Positions 16,682 to 25,427 of a stretch of 64,000 nt of DNA are shown here, piece by piece. The DNA comes from JABMOV01 sp964654545 (GTDB taxonomy: Bacteria > Fidelibacterota > Marinisomatia > Marinisomatales > JABMOV01), in contig CAZZIU010000012.1 of NCBI GenBank assembly GCA_964654545.1, forward strand, positions 20,645 through 84,644, given 5' to 3'. Made by a program: the position numbers and the translations under genes. The notes beneath the pieces are model-generated. The model worked only from the letters and a program-made list of their open reading frames with translations. It ran no database searches and was not told the origin of the DNA. Positions within the stretch are counted from its first letter, which is position 1. Each line of letters starts with the position of its first letter.

Positions 16682-16708
16682 TTCATCTGACTAAACTTTG
16701 CAAAAACC

Positions 16709-17533
16709 ATGCCTGATAAGAAAACAGACGATATTATCTTCGGCAATGATTCACTCCCATTGCTGGCCGGTCCTTGCGTAATTGAAAGTCGGGATCATTG
16801 CCTGATGATGGCTGAAGAGATTCTGAAAATCACCAATAAATTAACTATACCCTTCATATTCAAATCATCGTTTGATAAAGCCAATCGAACATCGATTCAA
16901 TCATACCGTGGTCCAGGGCTTGAAGAGGGATTGCGCATATTGGAAGAGGCGAAGAAATCACTAGGAATAAAAGTGGTTACTGATATCCATACTCCTGACC
17001 AGGCGCAACGTGTTGCTGATGTGGTAGATGTAATTCAAATTCCCGCATTTCTTTGTCGACAGACGGATTTGTTGGTAGCCGCTGCAAAAACGGGTAAGCC
17101 AGTAAATGTAAAGCGCGGGCAATTCCTGTCGCCGCTGAAGATGAAGCATGTGGTTCGCAAACTGGAAGAATCAGGCGCGGAAATTATTTTTCTAACTGAA
17201 CGAGGAAGCACTTTTGGCTATGATGAACTGGTGACTGATTTACGCGCCATACCTATGATGCAGGAAACGGGACATCCTGTAATTTATGATGCGACCCACA
17301 GTGCCCAACTTCCGGGAGATGGAAAGGATAAGACAGGTGGAATGCGCGAATATATACCAACGATGGTACGCGCAGCCGTGGCAGCCGGATGTGACGGATT
17401 ATTTATGGAAGTTCACGACGAACCGGAAAAGGCAATGTCAGATGCAGCCACGCAATGGCCACTTTATCAATTGGAAGATATCTTAAGAGAAGCTATAAAA
17501 TTGCGAAAGACGTATCGTGAACTATACGACTGA
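16709..17533 (+). CDS. kdsA: 3-deoxy-8-phosphooctulonate synthase (Kdo-8-P synthase)
   Basis: KdsA condenses phosphoenolpyruvate with arabinose 5-phosphate to make Kdo-8-phosphate for the LPS inner core. The 274-residue protein has LLAGPCVIESRDHCLMMAEE, IFKSSFDKANRTSIQSYRGP, VTDIHTPDQA, the PEP-site KRGQFLSPLKMKHVVRKL, ERGSTFGYDELVTDLRAIPM, DATHSAQLPG and LFMEVHDEPEKAMSDAATQW, all diagnostic. It leads an envelope operon; kdsC overlaps its 3' end by 17 bases. Confidence 0.97.
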   Translation: MPDKKTDDIIFGNDSLPLLAGPCVIESRDHCLMMAEEILKITNKLTIPFIFKSSFDKANRTSIQSYRGPGLEEGLRILEEAKKSLGIKVVTDIHTPDQAQRVADVVDVIQIPAFLCRQTDLLVAAAKTGKPVNVKRGQFLSPLKMKHVVRKLEESGAEIIFLTERGSTFGYDELVTDLRAIPMMQETGHPVIYDATHSAQLPGDGKDKTGGMREYIPTMVRAAVAAGCDGLFMEVHDEPEKAMSDAATQWPLYQLEDILREAIKLRKTYRELYD

Positions 17534-18068
17534 AATAAAAGAAAAATTGTCAAAAATAAAAATGATCATCACGGATGTGGATGGTGTACTAACCGATGGA
17601 GCAATCTACAAAGGGAATAACGGTACGGAAATGAAACGCTTTTCCGTAGAAGACGGGGCCGGAGTTGCCGTCGCCAGGGCGGCGGGACTGGGTATTGCGC
17701 TTATATCTGGTCGTTATAGCGAAGCGACTGAAAGTCGTGCGCAAGAATTGCGCATCGAAGATGTTTACAATGGCACGATTAATAAACTAGCCCCTTACCT
17801 GGAGCTACTGAAAAAATATGGGCTTAAGGATGACGAAGTGGCGTACATCGGAGACGGATTGATTGATATCGTGTTGCTTGAAAAAGTGGGCATACCCATT
17901 TCTGTAAACAATGCCTATCCGCTGGTAAAAGAATTAGCCCTGTATGTGACGGAATCAAGCGGTGGCTGGGGTGCTTTTCGTGAAGCCGTTGACTGGATAA
18001 TAAAAGGGCAGGGCCGCTATACCGAGACGCTTGAAAAATTAAAGCAGCAAATACAACAAATCCCTTAA
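17517..18068 (+). CDS. kdsC: Kdo-8-phosphate phosphatase (HAD family)
   Basis: KdsC removes the phosphate from Kdo-8-P, the step after KdsA. The 183-residue protein has the HAD nucleophile motif IITDVDGVLTDGAIYKGNNG, motif II in GIALISGRYSEATESRAQEL, and motif III/IV in VAYIGDGLIDIVLLEKVGIP. The start is a GTG inside the kdsA 3' end, giving MNYTTEIKEKLSKIK. The motif IGDGLIDI replaces the more usual GDDxxD, so the second acidic residue is shifted, but the length and the position next to kdsA support the call. Confidence 0.93.
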   Translation: MNYTTEIKEKLSKIKMIITDVDGVLTDGAIYKGNNGTEMKRFSVEDGAGVAVARAAGLGIALISGRYSEATESRAQELRIEDVYNGTINKLAPYLELLKKYGLKDDEVAYIGDGLIDIVLLEKVGIPISVNNAYPLVKELALYVTESSGGWGAFREAVDWIIKGQGRYTETLEKLKQQIQQIP

Positions 18069-18070
18069 CC

Positions 18071-18622
18071 ATGACCATATTTGTCAGAGTATTTCGTCTG
18101 GCGTGGTTTTTGACTCCGCTATTGTTATGGACAGCCTGTTCTTCACCAGATACCAATGGTGCGGGTATCACTCGACAAGGGCGCCCGGACATGGAAAGTT
18201 GGAATGTTACAATTACTTTCACTGAATCGGGAAAAGTGAGGGCGCACGTGAACGCCAATCATTTACAAAAATACAATGATCGACAATTTGTACAGATTGA
18301 CGGCAATGTTCATATCGATTTTTACGATCAACTGGAAAAACACACATCCTTGCTCACATCCGAATACGCAGAGGTGGAGGAATCTTCCAATTACATGGTA
18401 GCATTTGGACAGGTCGTCGTTGTTTCTGATAGTGGTGTGACGCTATTTACGGATACATTAGCAATGGACCATGAAGCGGAATTAATCTTCACCGATGATT
18501 CGGTTATGGTTACCACCAGTGAAATGGACACCCTCTACGGTGTAGGTTTCGAATCCGATTTGCAAATGGAGGAATGGAAAATTATTAAACCATCAGGAGT
18601 GACCGGGAGAAATGCAAATTAG
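18071..18622 (+). CDS. lptC: LptC-like LPS export lipoprotein
   Basis: This 183-residue protein occupies the lptC position between kdsC and lptB. The N-terminus has a hydrophobic segment ending in LLLWTACSS, a lipobox with C23, so it is probably lipid-anchored rather than bitopic as in E. coli. The body fits the LptC/OstA-like beta-jellyroll: FTESGKVRAHVNANHLQKYN, VQIDGNVHIDFYDQL, SLLTSEYAEVEESSNYMVAF and GVTLFTDTLAMDHEAE alternate as in LptA/C repeats. It overlaps lptB by 11 bases. It would pass LPS from the LptB2FG transporter toward LptA/LptD; assignment of LptC rather than LptA rests on context. Confidence 0.8.
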   Translation: MTIFVRVFRLAWFLTPLLLWTACSSPDTNGAGITRQGRPDMESWNVTITFTESGKVRAHVNANHLQKYNDRQFVQIDGNVHIDFYDQLEKHTSLLTSEYAEVEESSNYMVAFGQVVVVSDSGVTLFTDTLAMDHEAELIFTDDSVMVTTSEMDTLYGVGFESDLQMEEWKIIKPSGVTGRNAN

Positions 18623-19349
18623 TCATCAGGTACTAAGAGCACAAGGGTTGCACAAGCAGTATGGTAAACGATGGGTCGTGCGCGATGTGGATTTGGAAGT
18701 TCATAAAGGTGAAATTGTTGGTCTTTTGGGCCCAAACGGGGCAGGAAAAACAACTTCCTTTTATATGATAACGGGAATGATAAAACCTACCAAAGGTCAC
18801 ATTTATCTCGATGATGACGACATTTCCGGCGATGCCATGTATCGGCGGGCTAGAAAAGGAATTGGGTATCTTTCTCAAGAACCATCCATTTTCGGAAAAC
18901 TGACGGTGGAAGAGAACCTAAAACTGGTTCTTGAGATGACAAAACTATCGCCAAAGGAACAACAGGAAAAAATTGAACAACTCCTGGATGATTTGTCTAT
19001 CCAACATATCCGAAAAAATAAGGGAATGCGGTTGTCAGGTGGCGAACGCCGGCGGGTAGAAATTTGCCGTTGTCTTGCAATGAACCCTGACTTTATTCTT
19101 CTGGATGAGCCATTTGCCGGAGTTGATCCCATCGCAGTGGAGGATATTCAATCCATTGTGGCATCATTGAAAGAGCGTGATATTGGTGTTTTAATAACCG
19201 ATCACAATGTACGCGAGACGCTGTCAATAACAGATCGATCTTACCTATTATTTGATGGGAAAATCTTACTTTCTGGTTCCTCCGAATCATTGGCGAACGA
19301 TCCGGAAGCGCGTCGACTTTACCTGGGAGAGCGATTTAGATTGGATTAA
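18612..19349 (+). CDS. lptB: LPS export ABC transporter ATP-binding protein
   Basis: LptB is the cytoplasmic ATPase driving LPS extraction. The 245-residue protein has Walker A GLLGPNGAGKTTSFYMITGM, Q-loop YLSQEPSIFGKLTVEENL, signature RLSGGERRRVEICRCLA, Walker B FILLDEPFAGVDPIAVEDIQ and the switch His in LITDHNVRETLSI. These match the LptB subfamily closely. The permeases LptF and LptG are not in the window. It starts inside the lptC 3' end and is followed after 3 bases by rpoN, an arrangement common in proteobacteria too. Confidence 0.95.
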   Translation: MQISHQVLRAQGLHKQYGKRWVVRDVDLEVHKGEIVGLLGPNGAGKTTSFYMITGMIKPTKGHIYLDDDDISGDAMYRRARKGIGYLSQEPSIFGKLTVEENLKLVLEMTKLSPKEQQEKIEQLLDDLSIQHIRKNKGMRLSGGERRRVEICRCLAMNPDFILLDEPFAGVDPIAVEDIQSIVASLKERDIGVLITDHNVRETLSITDRSYLLFDGKILLSGSSESLANDPEARRLYLGERFRLD

Positions 19350-19352
19350 CGC

Positions 19353-20714
19353 ATGCGTCTGGAACAAATACTCGCGCAAAAACAAATCCTGGCTCCTCAG
19401 CAGATACTTCAGGCATCGCTATTACAGTTAAATACGATTAATCTGGAGCAGAAGATACTGAATGAATTGGAATCAAATCCGGTATTGGAGCAGGCCGAAC
19501 CCAATACCAGCGAAGAGGATATTGCGGAGAAGGAAAACGGTGAATTGGATAGGGATGTGGATTCACCGGATGATTTTGATGAGTATGAACCACCGAATGT
19601 GTATTCCAAGCCGGAAGATAAATTTAATTCACCAATTGTTGAACGAGTGGATTTTGTTGAATTATTGGTAAAACAGCTGGATGATACCAATTTGGAGGAG
19701 GGCGAAAAATTAATCGGCGAGGAAATTCTTTGGAATCTTGATGACCGAGGGTATCTGGCCACCGAATTAATTTTAATTGCAGATCGGTTTGGAATGGATG
19801 AATCGGAAATTGAGCATATATTGAAAGTGGTGCAGCATCTGGATCCAATTGGAATTGCTGCACGCGATTTACAGGAATGTTTATTGATTCAACTGGACAA
19901 TGATACGGAAAGCCCCGCATACAACATTGTGAAAGACCATTTTGATGATTTTGCAAACCGTCGTTTTGAGGTAGTGCAATCGAAAAGCGGTCTGACATCG
20001 GATGAATTGTCTGATGCCATTCAACAAATTTCCAGTTTAAATCCACGACCTGGTGAGACCAGTACGATGGCAAAAGACGAAGTGGTAATTCCCGATGTTA
20101 TTGTCCGTGAACAAAATGGGGAGTTCGTCATTCAGGTAAACGATGGTGGTCTACCGGAATTACGAATTAATAACGATTATTTGTCTATGATGGATGCAAA
20201 AGCAGGGTTACCATCAGATGCCAGATCGTATCTGAGAAAGAAAATTGATGCCGGTCATTGGTTTATACAGGCCATTGAGCAACGTCGCCAGACTATGACC
20301 GCAGTGACGCACGCAATTATTAAGCGACAACGAGAATTTTTTATGGGCAATATCCAGCACTTAAACCCAATGAAGCTGCAGGACATTGCTGATGAAATCG
20401 AGATGGATATATCCACTATTTCTCGATCAACACGTGGAAAATACGTTGATACAATTTTTGGCGTGTTTGAACTCAAATCCTTTTTTACGGAGGGTATGGT
20501 GAAAGATGATGGCAGTATGGTCAGCACCAATGAGATCAAGCAGGCACTGAAGGAAATCATTGACAGTGAAAATAAATCAAAACCTTTAAATGATGAAAAA
20601 TTGGCAAAAGCATTGAACGAAAAAGGCTATCCGGTGGCCAGAAGGACAATAGCAAAATACCGGGAACAACTACACTTACCTGTAGCGCGACTGCGTCGCG
20701 TTATGAAAAGTTAG
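19353..20714 (+). CDS. rpoN: RNA polymerase sigma-54 factor
   Basis: RpoN directs RNA polymerase to -24/-12 promoters and needs an enhancer-binding AAA+ activator to open DNA. The 453-residue protein has the Gln/Leu-rich activator region I (LAPQQILQASLLQLNTINLE), an acidic region II, the core-binding domain (DPIGIAARDLQECLLIQLD), the HTH region (MKLQDIADEIEMDISTISRS) and the RpoN box ARRTIAKYREQL near residue 435. It lies 3 bases after lptB. A strong candidate target promoter is at 39791-39807, and an NtrX-like activator is encoded at 35278-36630. Confidence 0.97.
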   Translation: MRLEQILAQKQILAPQQILQASLLQLNTINLEQKILNELESNPVLEQAEPNTSEEDIAEKENGELDRDVDSPDDFDEYEPPNVYSKPEDKFNSPIVERVDFVELLVKQLDDTNLEEGEKLIGEEILWNLDDRGYLATELILIADRFGMDESEIEHILKVVQHLDPIGIAARDLQECLLIQLDNDTESPAYNIVKDHFDDFANRRFEVVQSKSGLTSDELSDAIQQISSLNPRPGETSTMAKDEVVIPDVIVREQNGEFVIQVNDGGLPELRINNDYLSMMDAKAGLPSDARSYLRKKIDAGHWFIQAIEQRRQTMTAVTHAIIKRQREFFMGNIQHLNPMKLQDIADEIEMDISTISRSTRGKYVDTIFGVFELKSFFTEGMVKDDGSMVSTNEIKQALKEIIDSENKSKPLNDEKLAKALNEKGYPVARRTIAKYREQLHLPVARLRRVMKS

Positions 20715-20732
20715 ACCTGAAAGGATAATCTG

Positions 20733-21707
20733 ATGGCAAAAAGAAAGATCATTATTGGTGATCAGGAAATTAATATTCCAAGTACTCTGGTCACGTTAGG
20801 CGTGGTCCCAATCATCTTAATACTCTTGGGACTCTGGTTATTTACCGGTGTGTACAAGGTTGGACCCGATGAAGTGGGTGTTGTACGTACGTTTGGCAAT
20901 GTTTCCAGAACCGTGGGGCCGGGATTGCGTTTTCACTTCCCTTATCCCATTGAAACGGTGGATACACCAAAAGTAACTGAAGTGAAGCGGATTGAAATTG
21001 GATTTCGATCGCTTGGAAAACAATACCGCAAAGTGGACAACGAAAGTCTCATGCTCACCGGCGATGAAAACATTGTAGATGCGGAATTAATAGTACAGTA
21101 CAAGATTAAAGATGCGGTGAACTATTTATTCAGATTTGTTGAACCGGAAATTACAGTGCGAGAAGCTGCAGAAGCTGCACTTCGAACCGTAATTGGCCGG
21201 CATACAATCGACGAAGCATTAACCGATGGAAAGTTTGTAATCCAGGAAGAGACTAAAAGTTTGCTGCAGGAAATCCTGGACAATTATGAAACTGGAATAT
21301 TGGTAGTGGCGGTCCAATTACAGGCCGTATCTCCACCGACCCAGGTGGTTGCTGCATTTAAAGATGTGGCGTCTGCAAAAGAAGATAAAAACCGCATGAT
21401 TAATCAGGCGGAAGGATACCGGAATGATGTGATTCCAAAAGCGCGAGGAGAAGCGGAAGCCCGCATTAGCGAATCACAAGGTTTTCGTGAGGCACGTATT
21501 AAAAGGGCAGAAGGAGATGTGGCAAAATTCAAATCCATTCTGGCGGAATACAAAAAGGCCAAAGAAATTACCAGAAAGCGATTGTACCTTGAAGCGCTTG
21601 AGGAAATCCTGCCGGATGTCAAAAAATATGTTGTACCCAAGGGAGGGGATGGGAATGTTCTTAATCTCCTAAATCTCACATCAGATGAGAACGGAGGTTC
21701 AAAATGA
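20733..21707 (+). CDS. hflK: HflK-like SPFH/prohibitin membrane protein
   Basis: HflK and HflC form a large membrane-anchored cage around the FtsH protease. This 324-residue protein has an N-terminal transmembrane segment (VTLGVVPIILILLGLWLFTG), then the band-7/SPFH domain with YKVGPDEVGVVRTFGNVSRT, GPGLRFHFPYPIETV and LTGDENIVDAELIVQYKI, and a charged helical region (INQAEGYRNDVIPKARGEAE). A GAAAGGA lies a few bases before the ATG. It overlaps hflC by ATGA. Confidence 0.95.
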   Translation: MAKRKIIIGDQEINIPSTLVTLGVVPIILILLGLWLFTGVYKVGPDEVGVVRTFGNVSRTVGPGLRFHFPYPIETVDTPKVTEVKRIEIGFRSLGKQYRKVDNESLMLTGDENIVDAELIVQYKIKDAVNYLFRFVEPEITVREAAEAALRTVIGRHTIDEALTDGKFVIQEETKSLLQEILDNYETGILVVAVQLQAVSPPTQVVAAFKDVASAKEDKNRMINQAEGYRNDVIPKARGEAEARISESQGFREARIKRAEGDVAKFKSILAEYKKAKEITRKRLYLEALEEILPDVKKYVVPKGGDGNVLNLLNLTSDENGGSK

Positions 21708-22552
21708 GAAAAGTTATATTAGCATTAATCCTATTGGCAGCTGTGGTTGTTTGGACGACAGTATTTATAGTTGATATTACCGAACAGGTTGTAATTCTAC
21801 AGTTCGGAAAACCTATTCGTACAATCAAGGACCCGGGGTTGCATATGAAATTACCGGCCCCATTCCAGAATGCAATCTCTATTGATAAGCGTTTGCTGGA
21901 GTACGACGTACCACCAGAAGAAATTCTTAGTAACGATAAGAAAACACTGATTGTGGACAATTATGTTCGTTATCGGATTATTGATCCGTTGCTCTTCCTG
22001 CAGACTGTCCAGGCGATTCCGAATGCGGTAACCAGATTGGATGATATTGTTTATTCGGAACTTCGCCGTGAATTGGGTACCCATGATATGGCGGAAATCA
22101 TTACGGAAAACCGTGAATTGATCATGGAAAAGGTAACCCATTTGAGTAACGAAGCTGCCAAAGAGTATGGCATTGAAGTGGTTGATGTTCGAATTCGTCG
22201 TGTTGATTTGCCGGAAGAAAATGAAGCTTCTATTTACGCTCGAATGGATGCGGAAAGAAAACGCCAGGCGAATCGTTTCCGTAGTGAAGGTGAAGAAGAA
22301 GCAAAAAAAATCCGCGCTACGACAGATCGAGATCAGACGGTATTGCTGGCAGATTCTTACAAGCGATCAGAAGAAATTCGAGGTGAGGGAGATGCTAGAG
22401 CTGCAGAAATTTATGCAAACGCCTATTCTTCCGATCCGGAATTTTATGATTTCGTACGGACCCTTGCTGCTTATCGAAAAATAATTGATAAAAAGACTAC
22501 ATTGGTCCTGCCAGCGGATGCAGAAATTTTTAAACTGTTAACCGATGAATAA
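21704..22552 (+). CDS. hflC: HflC-like SPFH/prohibitin membrane protein
   Basis: Partner of HflK in the FtsH-regulating complex. The 282-residue protein has one N-terminal membrane segment (VILALILLAAVVVWTTVFIV), then the SPFH domain (VILQFGKPIRTIKDPGLHMK, EYDVPPEEILSNDKKTLIVD, YVRYRIIDPLLFLQTVQ) and the helical region with RRVDLPEENEASIYARMDAE. The start is fixed by the ATGA overlap with hflK. hslV follows after 20 bases, linking two proteolysis systems in one run. Confidence 0.95.
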   Translation: MRKVILALILLAAVVVWTTVFIVDITEQVVILQFGKPIRTIKDPGLHMKLPAPFQNAISIDKRLLEYDVPPEEILSNDKKTLIVDNYVRYRIIDPLLFLQTVQAIPNAVTRLDDIVYSELRRELGTHDMAEIITENRELIMEKVTHLSNEAAKEYGIEVVDVRIRRVDLPEENEASIYARMDAERKRQANRFRSEGEEEAKKIRATTDRDQTVLLADSYKRSEEIRGEGDARAAEIYANAYSSDPEFYDFVRTLAAYRKIIDKKTTLVLPADAEIFKLLTDE

Positions 22553-22572
22553 AAATTATTGGAGAATTACCA

Positions 22573-23118
22573 GTGGGTAAAACAACAATCAGATCTACCA
22601 CGATCCTTGGAGTGAGGCGTGGTAAAAATATTGCGATGGGCGGTGATGGACAGGTCACTTTTGGTGATATGTCATTCAAGCAGAAAGCGGTAAAAGTTCG
22701 CGAATTTGAGACGGAAAAAAGCAAGGTCCTTGGGGGCTTTGCCGGAGCAGCAGCTGATGCCTTGACCCTGTTTGAAAAGTTCGAGCAGAAACTGGAAGAA
22801 TATGAGGGTGATTTACGGCGTGCAGTGGTGGAACTTGCCAAAGAATGGCGCACAGATAAATACTTGCGTCATCTTGAGGCTATGCTGGCTTTAATGGATA
22901 AAAGCGGTAGTTACATTGTGTCCGGTGATGGAAATGTTATAGAGCCTGATGGGCATGTGATTGCCATTGGTTCCGGTGGTGGTTTTGCGCAAGCAGCGGC
23001 GACGGCATTTCTTGAAAACAAATCGTTGTCTGCCACCGATATAGTGAACAAATCTCTCAGGATCGCAGCAGAATTATGTATTTACACTAACGATAACATC
23101 ACGGTACTTGAGGGATAG
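22573..23118 (+). CDS. hslV: ATP-dependent protease HslV, proteolytic subunit
   Basis: HslV (ClpQ) is the N-terminal-nucleophile peptidase of the HslUV protease. The 181-residue protein carries RSTTILGVRRGKNIAMGGDG then QVTFG, and GGFAGAAADALTLFEKFEQK, YIVSGDGNVIEPDGHVIAIG and the C-terminal AAELCIYTNDNITVLE. The start is GTG with GGAG 8 bases upstream. The conserved TTIL block begins at residue 9, so about eight residues (MGKTTIRS) would have to be removed to expose the catalytic Thr, a longer leader than the single Met of E. coli HslV. It abuts hslU. Confidence 0.95.
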   Translation: MGKTTIRSTTILGVRRGKNIAMGGDGQVTFGDMSFKQKAVKVREFETEKSKVLGGFAGAAADALTLFEKFEQKLEEYEGDLRRAVVELAKEWRTDKYLRHLEAMLALMDKSGSYIVSGDGNVIEPDGHVIAIGSGGGFAQAAATAFLENKSLSATDIVNKSLRIAAELCIYTNDNITVLEG

Positions 23119-24462
23119 ATGGAAGACATAACTCCTAGGCAAATTGTACGTGAATTAAACAAGTTTATAGTCGGACAATCAAGGGCAAAGCGGGCTGTAG
23201 CGATTGCATTGCGAAATCGCTGGCGGCGTCAACAGGTTCCTGAGAATATGCGGGATGAGATTGTTCCAAACAACATCATCTTGATTGGGCCGACGGGCGT
23301 TGGAAAAACAGAAATTTCTCGCCGTCTGGCGCACTTGGCAAATGCCCCATTCTTAAAAGTAGAGGCCAGTAAATTCACAGAAGTGGGATATGTGGGTCGT
23401 GATGTGGAATCTATCATACGCGACCTCACAGAAATTGCGGTTACCCAGGTTAGACTTGAAATGGAAGAGGCGGTAACGGAGAAAGCAGCAGAGCTTGCAC
23501 AAATGCGACTTCTCGATTTATTGTTTCCACCGGATACACTGTCGGCCGAGCGAAAGAAAAATCCAGAAGCTGAAGAACGTTATATCCGCAACCGTGATCG
23601 TCTCCGTAAAAAACTTGATCGTGGTGATTTTGAAGACAAAACAGTTGACATTGAAGTGCGTGAAGATTCCATGCCCCCCTTACAGGTTTTTGGACCACTG
23701 GGAATGGAAGACATAGGAAACAACATCAAAGATATGCTGTCAAATGTCATGCCCGGATCCAAGAAAAAGCGTCGGATGAAGGTTACGGAAGCCCGTGAAA
23801 TTTTGATTGAACAGGAAGCGTTTAATCTGATTGATCAGGATGAAGTTCTGCGGATTGCCAAAGAGCGTGTTGAAGACAATGGAATCGTATTTTTGGATGA
23901 AATCGATAAAATTGTCGGAGATGGCAATGGCGCCGGTCCGGACGTGAGCCGCGAAGGTGTGCAACGGGATTTATTACCCATTATTGAAGGAAGTACTGTA
24001 CATACAAAGTACGGTATGGTGAGAACGGATCATATTTTGTTTATTTCGGCCGGGGCGTTCCATGTCTCCACACCATCGGATATGATTCCTGAATTACAGG
24101 GCAGATTCCCAATCCGGGTAGAGATGGACAAACTTTCTACCTCTGATTTTGTTAAAATCCTTACCCATCCCAAATCTGCGTTAATTAAACAATACAAAGC
24201 GCTTCTAGAGGCTGAAGGCGTGACCCTTGATTTTGACAGATCGGCCATACGGGCAATCGCCAAATTTGCTACTGATGTAAACAACAAAACGGAGAATATC
24301 GGAGCTCGGCGGTTGCATACCATCATGACTACATTACTGGATGAATACATGTTTGATTCAACGGGGAGATCAGGTGAGACGATTACGATCACCAAATCTA
24401 CAGTAGAAGACAAGCTGGCAACCATTGCAGAGGACCAGGATTTAAGCCGTTACATACTATAA
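23119..24462 (+). CDS. hslU: ATP-dependent protease HslU, unfoldase subunit
   Basis: HslU (ClpY) is the AAA+ unfoldase feeding HslV. The 447-residue protein starts with EDITPRQIVRELNKFIVGQS, has Walker A LIGPTGVGKTEISRRLAHL, the pore loop in KVEASKFTEVGYVGRDVESI, the family-specific I domain in the middle (residues 110-240), Walker B GIVFLDEIDKIVG, the sensor block ILFISAGAFHVSTPSDMIPE and the C-terminal SRYIL that docks into HslV. It begins directly after the hslV stop. Confidence 0.97.
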   Translation: MEDITPRQIVRELNKFIVGQSRAKRAVAIALRNRWRRQQVPENMRDEIVPNNIILIGPTGVGKTEISRRLAHLANAPFLKVEASKFTEVGYVGRDVESIIRDLTEIAVTQVRLEMEEAVTEKAAELAQMRLLDLLFPPDTLSAERKKNPEAEERYIRNRDRLRKKLDRGDFEDKTVDIEVREDSMPPLQVFGPLGMEDIGNNIKDMLSNVMPGSKKKRRMKVTEAREILIEQEAFNLIDQDEVLRIAKERVEDNGIVFLDEIDKIVGDGNGAGPDVSREGVQRDLLPIIEGSTVHTKYGMVRTDHILFISAGAFHVSTPSDMIPELQGRFPIRVEMDKLSTSDFVKILTHPKSALIKQYKALLEAEGVTLDFDRSAIRAIAKFATDVNNKTENIGARRLHTIMTTLLDEYMFDSTGRSGETITITKSTVEDKLATIAEDQDLSRYIL

Positions 24463-24500
24463 AGCCATTTGAATAACCCATACACATTTGAAAGGAATAC

Positions 24501-25409
24501 ATGACAAAGGATTTTGTTCACATTCGGGATTTTTCAAAAGATGAAATCCTTGCCACTTTGGATTTGGCTCAGGAAATAAAAGAGAAATTTCATCGGAAAG
24601 AAAAGTACAAACCTTTTGATGATCGTTCACTGGCAATGATATTTGCCAAACCATCAGCCAGAACACGTGTGTCGTTCGAAACCGGTTTTAAATGGATGGG
24701 TGGACATGCCTTATACCTGGGACCTACTGATATAGGCATAGGCAAACGAGAGGCTGTAAAAGATATTGCGCGAGTTTTAAGTCGATACAATGATATGATT
24801 ATGGCACGTTTATTTGAACACAGGCACATGCTTGAATTGGCTGAACATGCAACAATTCCCGTCGTAAATGGATTGACCGATTACAATCATCCCTGTCAGA
24901 TTATGGCTGACATTCTAACTATAAAAGAACATCGAAAAACGTTGGACGATCTCAAGGTTGTGTATGTGGGGGACGGTAATAATATTGTACACTCATGGCT
25001 ACAACTTGCGTCGCGTCTTCCGATGGAATTTGTGTGCGCCTGCCCTGAGGGTTTTGAACCGGACCATGATACAGTTGCCATGGCCACCTCCAGTGGGTTT
25101 TCGAGTGTGCAAATTTCACATAATCTGCAATCTGCTGTCACCGATGCGGATGTGATTTACACAGATGTTTGGGCATCAATGGGACAAAAAGATGAGGCGG
25201 ATTCGCGCTCCAAAATATTTGCCAATTTTCAAGTGAATGAACGAGTTATGAAATCCACAGGCAAAAAAACACTGTTCATGCACTGCTTACCGGCCGAACG
25301 TGGTCGTGAAGTAACCGATAGGGTAATGGAGGCGGACTATTCCATCGTATTTGATGAAGCTGAAAATCGCATGCATGCGCAAAATGCCATCATGGTTCAG
25401 CTGTTTTGA
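24501..25409 (+). CDS. argF: Ornithine carbamoyltransferase
   Basis: OTCase makes citrulline from ornithine and carbamoyl phosphate in arginine synthesis. The 302-residue protein has the carbamoyl-phosphate motif PSARTRVSFE, then LYLGPTDIGIGKREAVKDIA, the HPCQ motif in NHPCQIMADILTI, VVYVGDGNNIVHSW, DVWASMGQKDEADSR and the ornithine-site HCLPAERGREVTDRV. These favour true OTCase over the N-acetyl- or N-succinyl-ornithine variants. AAAGGA lies 5 bases before the ATG. It is the last gene of the long plus-strand run and is convergent with the gene at 25428. Confidence 0.95.
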   Translation: MTKDFVHIRDFSKDEILATLDLAQEIKEKFHRKEKYKPFDDRSLAMIFAKPSARTRVSFETGFKWMGGHALYLGPTDIGIGKREAVKDIARVLSRYNDMIMARLFEHRHMLELAEHATIPVVNGLTDYNHPCQIMADILTIKEHRKTLDDLKVVYVGDGNNIVHSWLQLASRLPMEFVCACPEGFEPDHDTVAMATSSGFSSVQISHNLQSAVTDADVIYTDVWASMGQKDEADSRSKIFANFQVNERVMKSTGKKTLFMHCLPAERGREVTDRVMEADYSIVFDEAENRMHAQNAIMVQLF

Positions 25410-25427
25410 ATTAATCAGGAAGACTAT

